The position numbers and the translations under genes were made by a program. Under the pieces are notes generated by a model. The model was not told the origin of the DNA and ran no database searches. It saw nothing but the letters and a program-made list of their open reading frames with translations. Below, in pieces: positions 33,076-39,406 of a stretch of 42,387 bases of DNA. Numbering within the stretch: the first letter of the stretch is position 1; each line of letters opens with the position of its first letter. This DNA is from Marinilabiliaceae bacterium (GTDB taxonomy: Bacteria > Bacteroidota > Bacteroidia > Bacteroidales > Marinilabiliaceae). Location of the stretch: contig JAEINY010000025.1 in assembly GCA_016342595.1 (NCBI GenBank), forward strand, positions 1 through 42,387, written 5' to 3'.

Positions 33076-33624
33076 TTATTTAGTATCTTCTGAAGGCAAT
33101 ATGTTGGAGATTTCAAACTCCTGAACACGATAGCCTACGGATGCTTCAAACTCTTTTTCGTCCCACTGCTCAATACAGATCTGGTGCTCTCCGGATTCAT
33201 CTTCAAAATCCCATGAGCGAAATTCTTCCCAATTATCGCCTTTGGCAATATCGTGAAAGAAACCCGGTGATTCTTTTTCCTGAAAATAAGTCACCCCTTT
33301 GTAAACAATCTTTTTTGGCGCTTTCTGCCGATCAATCAGTTCATCCAATAAATCATCTTCCAGGGCGCGAACTTTCACTTTTTGCATAAAAGCCAGAATC
33401 AATTCATCGTCCTCTTCCATGGATAAATAACTCACCTGCGAGCCATTGTTCACTTTAAACTCACGGGTGAAATAGTTATCACCCCAATCGTATTCATAAA
33501 CGGCTTCTACCACCCAGGTAGAGAGGTCGTACTCAAAAATAAAACCAACATCCAGGTCATGAACCCGGATATTGGTACTATCGTAATGAGGTTCTTTTTT
33601 CTTGAAGAAATCAAATAAACCCAT
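33076..33624 (-). CDS. DUF4178 domain-containing protein
   Basis: 182 residues, soluble, beta-rich and acidic. It begins MGLFDFFKKKEP, and the DUF4178 pattern covers about 25-165 (STWVVEAVYEYDWGD, then WEEFRSWDFED). The family occurs beside PspA, DUF350 and spermidine-synthase-like genes in many bacteria and corresponds in position to E. coli YjfK (DUF2491). The function is not established. Only 2 bp separate it from the pspA gene. Confidence 0.82.
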   Translation of the reverse strand: MGLFDFFKKKEPHYDSTNIRVHDLDVGFIFEYDLSTWVVEAVYEYDWGDNYFTREFKVNNGSQVSYLSMEEDDELILAFMQKVKVRALEDDLLDELIDRQKAPKKIVYKGVTYFQEKESPGFFHDIAKGDNWEEFRSWDFEDESGEHQICIEQWDEKEFEASVGYRVQEFEISNILPSEDTK

Positions 33625-33626
33625 CG

Positions 33627-34337
33627 TTATTCTTCAGTCTTAGTTTTCAATTTAGCTTTCAACGCTTCCAACGAACTGGACGCTTTCACATTTTTATCCG
33701 ACAACACATCATCAATCTCATCGTCGAGGCTGCGGTTTTCTGTACTGATTTCACCGTAGGCTTCAGCCATAGCTTCCTGTTGGGCCACTTTCTCTTTCAT
33801 TTTCTCCAACATAGAAACCGTACCGGAGCTATCGATACCACTCAATTGCTTGTTGATTTTTTGCGTGGCACTGCTTACGCGGGCACGAGCTTTTAAAGTA
33901 CGCAATTCATTTTCGTAGCTGGTAATCGTACTTTTCAGTTTCTTCACATTTTTGTCCAGGGTCGCAATGTTGTTATCAAAACGCGTCACCTCTACCTGAG
34001 CACGTGAAGCCTCTTCCATGGCCTCTTCCTTGCGGCTTAATGATTCAGTCGCTAAACGATCGGCTTCGGCCACATCCAGCTCACCTGTCTCCGCTTTCTG
34101 AATTAATAAAATGGCTTTTTGCTCGTAGTTTTTAGCTTTTGCCTTATTGTCGTTCAGATCTTTTTTGCTGCGGATAGCCATGGCTTTCACCTCGGCCAGG
34201 GCTTGTAAACTTTTATCCAAATCGACTTTTAAATCCCGGATGCCCTGTTCGGTCATCTTGATTGGATCTTCTAACTTATCTACCAGGGAATGCGCTTCGG
34301 CTTTTCCCACGCGAAATATTCTATCGAAAATACCCAT
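33627..34337 (-). CDS. PspA/IM30 family protein (YjfJ-like)
   Basis: 236 residues, nearly all coiled coil, of the bacterial ESCRT-III-like PspA/IM30/Vipp1 family. Members bind stressed or leaky membranes on the cytoplasmic side and remodel them. The start MGIFDRIFRVGKAEAHSLVD is the short helix 0/1 region, and EDPIKMTEQGIRDLKVDL matches the conserved DP-motif segment. Long heptad stretches follow, and DDEIDDVLSDK lies near the C-terminus. It is second in the operon. No PspF, PspB or PspC gene is nearby, so control differs from the enteric psp system. Confidence 0.92.
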   Translation of the reverse strand: MGIFDRIFRVGKAEAHSLVDKLEDPIKMTEQGIRDLKVDLDKSLQALAEVKAMAIRSKKDLNDNKAKAKNYEQKAILLIQKAETGELDVAEADRLATESLSRKEEAMEEASRAQVEVTRFDNNIATLDKNVKKLKSTITSYENELRTLKARARVSSATQKINKQLSGIDSSGTVSMLEKMKEKVAQQEAMAEAYGEISTENRSLDDEIDDVLSDKNVKASSSLEALKAKLKTKTEE

Positions 34338-34352
34338 ATGTTGTTCTCTTAT

Positions 34353-34748
34353 TTATGCTTTTGAAAATTCAATTAACTCTTCTGAATACTCAGACAATAA
34401 TAACTTCAATGAGTTTAAACTGGCCTCCAGCTCATTTTGATCCAGATTTTCCAACTGAAGGGTATCGCGGTAAATGACCTTTTTACCAGAATCATCTAAC
34501 ACAAATGCACCATGCACCACTTCACGATTCTTCTTCAATAAGGCCACAAAGATAGCTTCCGATCCTTTTTTCATTTCAAATAATAAGCCTTCAATAATCA
34601 GGATGGAATCTTCACAATCGATGATCACGTTACTGATGCCATCTTCCTCCTTTTCAACTACAACTAATTCTTCAGTTGTATCTTCCGATACAATACGATA
34701 TTCAAGGTCGAGCAAGTACTCTTTCACCTTGTTGAAATATTCACTCAT
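34353..34748 (-). CDS. YjfI/DUF2170-like or YbjN-like small acidic protein
   Basis: 131 residues, acidic, alpha/beta, without signal peptide or membrane helix (KVKEYLLDLEYRI at the start, LEASLNSLKLLLSEYSEELI at the end). The size and fold pattern resemble YbjN or type III chaperone-like proteins, and its place just before pspA matches E. coli YjfI (DUF2170). I infer the YjfI equivalence from position. It is the first gene of the operon, 15 bp before pspA, with a promoter about 100 bp upstream. Confidence 0.6.
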   Translation of the reverse strand: MSEYFNKVKEYLLDLEYRIVSEDTTEELVVVEKEEDGISNVIIDCEDSILIIEGLLFEMKKGSEAIFVALLKKNREVVHGAFVLDDSGKKVIYRDTLQLENLDQNELEASLNSLKLLLSEYSEELIEFSKA

Positions 34749-34842
34749 GTTTTTCTGATTTTATACCGTTATAAATTAAGGTTCAATGTTCATGTATATG
34801 TGGAATAAACACACTCAGGCAGTCATCCAATAATGGGACAAC

Positions 34843-34871
34843 CAAATATATGAAAAGTTTGGGAAGAACAA
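34843..34871 (-). promoter_or_regulatory. Promoter of the PspA-polyamine operon
   Basis: Minus strand: TTG (plus 34869-34871), 18-bp spacer, TATATTTG (plus 34843-34850), an exact -7 match. It begins right after the terminator of the upstream PepSY gene, so the operon is independently controlled, with a leader of about 90 nt. Confidence 0.6.
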
Positions 34872-34875
34872 AACA

Positions 34876-34908
34876 CAAAAAAAGGACTTACATTCAATAG
34901 CAAGTCCT
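34876..34908 (-). terminator. Intrinsic terminator of the ABC/PepSY operon
   Basis: AGGACTT (34902-34908 complement) and AAGTCCT arms with a 12-nt loop, followed on the minus strand by seven T, 26 bp after the PepSY stop codon. Confidence 0.85.
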
Positions 34909-34933
34909 CTTTTATTCAAGTCTTATTTTATTA

Positions 34934-35485
34934 TCAGGATAAAACGATAAAAATAATCGGAATCAGGAGTCCCAAAACCAACAATACCCCCCGTCTACGC
35001 CCCTTCTTTCCTTTCAATGGCAGCATGAGGATACCAGAAACAGCGAGAAAGATCAATGCACCGGCAAAAATATCTGCCACAGCCGTCCAGCCGCTTAATT
35101 TATTATAGTGCAACTTATTAATGTAATAATTAAGCCAACGCTTTTCATGTAACTCATATTCCGTAAAACCGGTAGCTGCATTGTAAACCCCTATTCCACC
35201 ATCGAACAAAAGGCGTAGATGCTCTTCATCCAAACGACCGATCTGTTGAATGGATGGCACGTCCGGTACTACTTGCCAGGCTTCTTTTAACAACTGACCG
35301 TTAAGGCCTTTTGCCAATGTGAGTTGTTTTTGTGTGGTGGAATAAGATGGATTTTTACCATTCATGTGATTGAGCAGAATACCGGATAAGCCATACACCA
35401 AAGCCACTCCAATCATCAACAAGCCTATGTCACGATGCAACTGACGCATCCATTTGCGTCCTTTATTCTTATTGAACCATGTCAT
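34934..35485 (-). CDS. PepSY-associated transmembrane protein
   Basis: 183 residues. It starts with a basic cytoplasmic segment and a first helix (WMRQLHRDIGLLMIGVALVY, with LHRDIG typical of PepSY_TM proteins). A periplasmic PepSY-like domain covers about 45-130, and two close C-terminal helices (TAVADIFAGALIFLAVSGIL and LLVLGLLIPIIFIVL) follow. Members occur in siderophore and heme reductases and other metal-uptake loci of Bacteroidota. The start overlaps the end of the upstream lipoprotein gene by 17 bp, showing translational coupling. A reductase role is inference. Confidence 0.85.
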   Translation of the reverse strand: MTWFNKNKGRKWMRQLHRDIGLLMIGVALVYGLSGILLNHMNGKNPSYSTTQKQLTLAKGLNGQLLKEAWQVVPDVPSIQQIGRLDEEHLRLLFDGGIGVYNAATGFTEYELHEKRWLNYYINKLHYNKLSGWTAVADIFAGALIFLAVSGILMLPLKGKKGRRRGVLLVLGLLIPIIFIVLS

Positions 35486-36011
35486 AATCTTTCCCTTCTA
35501 TGAAATAAACGGAATAATACGCTTTTCCATTAGCTTTCATCCAATCCCTCATCTTCGTAATATTATTATTTTCAGCTGCACAAGTTTCGGCCGTACCATC
35601 TTCTTTTACCGCTTTCTCCTGCACAGCCTCTTCCCACTGATCAATGTACTCACTGGTCAAACGGCGTTCTTTTAAAACCCCACACACCCGGATTGTTTTA
35701 CCAATCAATTCGCGGTTGAACCCATTGATTTTACCACCGGCTTCCACACGTACCGACTCCTCCCCATCCACATCGACTAAAAAACAGCGTTTGCCGGAAT
35801 GCGTACAGGTATGTGATACCACACCCGTCAAATTAACTTCCTTATCAATCAACTGATCCGCCTTATGAAGCAGAGCCTCTACACTGGCATAGGCATTGGC
35901 TGTTTCTGTTGCAACTATTTTGGATCGGCTGTCATCCTGTTTTTTAACGCCTGACTGACAAGCCGCTAAAGCGATCAGAACGACCAGGATACTTAAAAAT
36001 TGTTTCATCAT
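35469..36011 (-). CDS. OB-fold-like lipoprotein with a Cys/His motif
   Basis: 180 residues with a lipoprotein signal (MMKQFLSILVVLIALAAC, Cys18). An OB-fold-type domain covers about 45-130 (DKEVNLTGVVSH, then LIGKTIRVCGVLKERRLT). The motif HTCTHSGKRC (67-76) contains two Cys and two His, and further Cys occur near 110 and 144, suggesting metal or heme binding or disulfides. The exact family is unknown to me; it resembles tRNA_anti-like/DUF4920 lipoproteins. It is cotranscribed between the DUF4857 and PepSY genes. Confidence 0.75.
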   Translation of the reverse strand: MMKQFLSILVVLIALAACQSGVKKQDDSRSKIVATETANAYASVEALLHKADQLIDKEVNLTGVVSHTCTHSGKRCFLVDVDGEESVRVEAGGKINGFNRELIGKTIRVCGVLKERRLTSEYIDQWEEAVQEKAVKEDGTAETCAAENNNITKMRDWMKANGKAYYSVYFIEGKDYDMVQ

Positions 36012-36032
36012 TATTGGTATTAAAATTACGAT

Positions 36033-37250
36033 TTATTTGCGATAGAAAAATAAGCTGATGAACCCGAACAACCCGGTGACTAAAATCCAGCCGATACAAG
36101 TAGTATAGGACATTTTGTCACGTCGTTGACGGTATAAAACAGCCCACATCAGAGCCAGGATTACACTAACCATCCAACTCCAGGGACTGCTCAGAAAGAA
36201 TTTCGGGTAGACATAGGCGGAGTTCAAATGCTCCACTTCAATACGGAAAGGAATAACCACTTGGGCCAACTGATCCCAGGTATCCGGTTGGGCCGGTTGA
36301 AATACCTCATCGACCTTTTCCAGTGTTTGACTATTAATAGCAATGGTGCGCTTACCTTTACCGGAAGAGATGTTCACATTCCAATAAAGCATGTTGGCCA
36401 TGATCATGATATTCTCACTCTGATAATTGTACCGGAACGGAAGCGGACGCAGCTTGTACGTCGTGTTTTCCACCATATACATGGTATTCTGGTCATCAAA
36501 TACAAAGCCGTAGAAACGCCGATCGGGGGCCTCCTCCATCTTAAAATGAAGGGCATTAATTTCATCGCCAATCCCGGTATTGTTCACAAAAGGTTTACCA
36601 TTGACCTGCTTGACATGAAAAACCTGTCCGCTAGCATCTTTAATGAAATACCCTTCATCGTATGCCTTACGCGTTGTCGGAATACCGGCCACCCATTGTG
36701 CCGGAAACTGAAACCCGGCCCTTTCCATGGCTTGTTGATAGCGTTGACTTTTAGCGTCATTCACTGAATTGGCTTCCACATCAATGAATTCAAAGCGATC
36801 AGAACAACGGAACACATCATCCGGGACATCCAGTTTAACACGGCCTGACATGGATTCATACATGGGAAATAAAAGCAACTTCGGACGATCCACATCCCGC
36901 GGTTTAAGGCGGAAATAAAAATTCCCTTTTTTGATCCGGTCAATGGACACAGCGGTACCGTGTATGGAATCCGGCATACGACCATCGGACAACATCTGGC
37001 GATAATAAAACAGTGGAAGAATGGAATCGAACTGTTCTTCTGTATAGGTCCGGCCTTGCGCATCTTCACGGATAATATCCGTTTTCCCCATACGAATAAA
37101 ACTAAACTGACGTACTACCGAACTGTAATAAGTGAAGTCATAGCGTGTGGACGACTCACTGCTCATTTTAATTAATTGCGGTAGCAAAAACGACAGTAAA
37201 AGGGTAGTGAAGATAATCAACAACCATCTTAAAAGTTTAAACTTAGTCAT
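36033..37250 (-). CDS. DUF4857 domain-containing membrane protein
   Basis: 405 residues with an N-terminal helix (LLRWLLIIFTTLLLSFLLPQ), a large extracytoplasmic domain (about 30-345) and two C-terminal helices (WSWMVSVILALMWAVLY and TTCIGWILVTGLFGFISLFF). I recognise it as DUF4857, a Bacteroidota family encoded next to a small ABC transporter. The function is unknown; the layout suits a periplasmic partner of the permease. The gap to the permease gene is 33 bp. Confidence 0.78.
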   Translation of the reverse strand: MTKFKLLRWLLIIFTTLLLSFLLPQLIKMSSESSTRYDFTYYSSVVRQFSFIRMGKTDIIREDAQGRTYTEEQFDSILPLFYYRQMLSDGRMPDSIHGTAVSIDRIKKGNFYFRLKPRDVDRPKLLLFPMYESMSGRVKLDVPDDVFRCSDRFEFIDVEANSVNDAKSQRYQQAMERAGFQFPAQWVAGIPTTRKAYDEGYFIKDASGQVFHVKQVNGKPFVNNTGIGDEINALHFKMEEAPDRRFYGFVFDDQNTMYMVENTTYKLRPLPFRYNYQSENIMIMANMLYWNVNISSGKGKRTIAINSQTLEKVDEVFQPAQPDTWDQLAQVVIPFRIEVEHLNSAYVYPKFFLSSPWSWMVSVILALMWAVLYRQRRDKMSYTTCIGWILVTGLFGFISLFFYRK

Positions 37251-37283
37251 GTATAGCAGTTTAATAAATTGAATTAGATTTAC

Positions 37284-37952
37284 TTATTGTGCACCTTGCC
37301 GAAAGCGAGCCACCGAATAAAACACAAACAGGCAGCACAAACTGTCAAGCACAAATAATACCGGCACCAGGTAGCGGTACCCCCCTGACGGCGCAGACAA
37401 GAAATGCAGATAGATTAATAGTCCCCCAATCATACCATTTATGACGCGCTGTGACCACACGGGTTCAATGCAAATCCAGGTGGTTAATAAATAAGCGGCT
37501 AAGCCGGCCAACAAACAAGGTGTTAAGGCTTGTGACCAGGCCCAAAGCATTTCAGGTGCTACTTTAAACTGCAACACACCAGACACAACCAATGTTGCAC
37601 ACAAATTAATAACCACTAAACTACCCAGTCCAAAAACCATCATCGCCCAAACGGGTCTGAGGTGTGGCATTGGCAGATGAAGGGTAAGCTTAAATTTCCG
37701 CTTTGTCATTTCGGGCACAAACTGGCCCAATGCAATGAGAACACCACCTATCACCGGCAAATAGTTCAGGTAATCAACCAGTACCAGATCTTTTTGAATA
37801 ATCATGTCCCAGAGGTGTACAGCACCTGCGAAACGAAAACTACGGTTTACCTTTACCAAGGTGAAAACAACCGTAGCGCTATAAACCAATGCCACCAGTA
37901 ATAATAACCAGCGCACTTTGATCCACTCTTTGTATAGTATTGCTTTTGTCAT
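37284..37952 (-). CDS. ABC transporter permease-like membrane protein
   Basis: 222 residues with about six membrane helices (first LLLLVALVYSATVVFTLVKV, later YLNYLPVIGGVLIALGQFV). It starts MTKAILYKEWIKVRWLL, the cytoplasmic coupling helix common to ABC-2 type permeases. It has no recognisable enzyme motifs. Its place between an ABC ATPase and DUF4857 supports a transporter subunit. A 197-bp gap with a heptanucleotide repeat separates it from the ATPase gene. Confidence 0.72.
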   Translation of the reverse strand: MTKAILYKEWIKVRWLLLLVALVYSATVVFTLVKVNRSFRFAGAVHLWDMIIQKDLVLVDYLNYLPVIGGVLIALGQFVPEMTKRKFKLTLHLPMPHLRPVWAMMVFGLGSLVVINLCATLVVSGVLQFKVAPEMLWAWSQALTPCLLAGLAAYLLTTWICIEPVWSQRVINGMIGGLLIYLHFLSAPSGGYRYLVPVLFVLDSLCCLFVFYSVARFRQGAQ

Positions 37953-38079
37953 TCTATAAGTAAATTTGAAGATGTGATCATTTAAAGCCAGGACAATTAG
38001 AAAATAGTTAATTCGTAAATAAGATCGGACACATTAAACGGCACTATCTCCTACTAAACCCTATACCCTTAATCATTTG

Positions 38080-38145
38080 CCTTGTTCCTTGAACCTTGTT
38101 CCCTGTTCCTTTTTCCTTGTACCTTGTTCCTTGTTCCTTGTACCC
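38080..38145. repeat. Heptanucleotide tandem repeat, nine units
   Basis: Nine consecutive 7-bp units of consensus CCTTGTT (variants CCTTGAA, CCCTGTT, CCTTTTT, CCTTGTA) run from 38080 to 38142, followed by CCC. On the transcribed minus strand they read GGAACAA/GGTACAA. The array ends 5 bp from the ABC ATPase stop codon, in the gap before the permease gene. The rest of the gap shows no gene. Confidence 0.92.
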
Positions 38146-38149
38146 TAAT

Positions 38150-39028
38150 TCAATATTTGCCTGTCATGCCAATAAAGGCTTCCTCCAGCGTCAGGTCAGA
38201 AACCTGAAACTCCGCCACGGACTTATTGGCCGACACCAGTGCTTTCACCTCTTCGGGTGGTAAAAAGGAATACGTCTCCCACCTGGAACCAATGCGGTCC
38301 GTATTCCACAGCTTATCTGTATTATGTAAGGGATAGCTGTCTGAAGAAAAATTATAACGGCGGAAATTTTTCATGATATGATCCGTCTTTTCATGCAAGA
38401 GGATGCGGCCATAATCCAGTATGATACACTCGTCCACCAGTTGCTCCATATCCTGAATGATGTGGCTGGTGAGAAAAATGGTTTTATCACCGGCAGCAGC
38501 AAATTCACGCAGATAATCGACAAACAGATGACGATAGCCGGGATCGAGCCCCATGCTAAAATCATCCAGGATCAATAATTCCGGATCTTGCGCCAACAAC
38601 AGCCCTAAAGCTACCTGAGATCGCTGACCACAGGACATGGTACTAATTTTCTGAGTAACCGACACCTTCAGCTTTTTCAGCAACTCGTAATAAGCCTCAC
38701 GTTTCCAGTTTTTGAAGAAGTGTGAATAGTATTTTTCAATTTGCTGTACTGTAAAAAAATCATGTTGCACGTGTCCTTCCAACAATAATCCGATTTTCCC
38801 CTTGGTCTCAGGCGAAAGGCGTTCCATCTTCTCACCAAACAAACGACAGGTACCGGCCACTGGTTTTAAAAAACCATTCAGTATATTGATGATGGTAGTT
38901 TTACCCGTTCCGTTTTTCCCCAGCAGACCCAATACACGGCCTTGCTGCACCTCAAAATTGAGGTTTTCATAAATACAACGATCGCCGTAGTAATGGGTGA
39001 TGTTGTTACATTGTATAATTGGTTGCAT
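38150..39028 (-). CDS. ABC transporter ATP-binding protein
   Basis: 292 residues. Walker A is GKNGTGKT (37-44). The signature is MSCGQ (131-135) in place of LSGGQ. Walker B is LLILDD (151-156), with Asp156 where most ABC proteins have the catalytic Glu. The H-loop is TSHI (His189), and the D-loop region reads SMGLDPG. The C-terminal 70 residues form an extra domain. It is an ABC-2 type ATPase likely to power the permease encoded next. The DD variant seems common to this Bacteroidota subgroup from memory. It is the first gene of the leftward operon. Confidence 0.9.
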   Translation of the reverse strand: MQPIIQCNNITHYYGDRCIYENLNFEVQQGRVLGLLGKNGTGKTTIINILNGFLKPVAGTCRLFGEKMERLSPETKGKIGLLLEGHVQHDFFTVQQIEKYYSHFFKNWKREAYYELLKKLKVSVTQKISTMSCGQRSQVALGLLLAQDPELLILDDFSMGLDPGYRHLFVDYLREFAAAGDKTIFLTSHIIQDMEQLVDECIILDYGRILLHEKTDHIMKNFRRYNFSSDSYPLHNTDKLWNTDRIGSRWETYSFLPPEEVKALVSANKSVAEFQVSDLTLEEAFIGMTGKY

Positions 39029-39339
39029 AAATATATTTTATTTGATCAAAATGACTATTTATAATAGAGATAAGATTACACAATTCTCAGGCCTCAAAAG
39101 TATACAGACTCATTTGGTCAGGCAATCATAACTATTAATGATTTTTCAGAGAACAATATCAGTTTTCATGGTTTCCCAAGTCCCTTTTTCAGGGATCTCA
39201 CATCTTTTTAACAGATGACCAATACCCCTGACTGGCCGCTCTTTAGATCTCATACTTCTAATAGATCGATACACGTATAAATCGATTGAAATTAAAGCAC
39301 CTGCAACCAGAACCATTCAATTTTCATCATTTATTGTTA
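39029..39339. other. Divergent intergenic region
   Basis: No gene seen. It must hold the promoter of the leftward ABC operon, which I cannot place with confidence. Weak features are a small hairpin TCCCT-N6-AGGGA (around 39180-39197) and a pair of ATCGAT words (39265-39270 and 39281-39286). I find no convincing Fur box or cobalamin riboswitch. Confidence 0.4.
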
Positions 39340-39370
39340 TTGCCACGTTCTAATACCCCCACTACTTTTG
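39340..39370 (+). promoter_or_regulatory. Promoter of the TonB receptor gene
   Basis: TTG (39340-39342), 20-bp spacer and TACTTTTG (39363-39370), an exact -7 match. The reading frame's first possible start, TTG at 39368, lies inside this -7 element, so the real start must be further downstream. Confidence 0.7.
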
Positions 39371-39406
39371 CACCATCAAAACAGAAGATTTAAACTACTC
39401 GATTAT

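Noticed and set aside
39029-39339. Fur box or cobalamin riboswitch before the TonB receptor
   Set aside because: I looked for a Fur-like palindrome and for the B12 box; only weak A/T-rich similarity was found.
39368-39406. TTG start for the TonB receptor at 39368
   Set aside because: The TTG is the last part of the TACTTTTG promoter element; transcription would begin after it.
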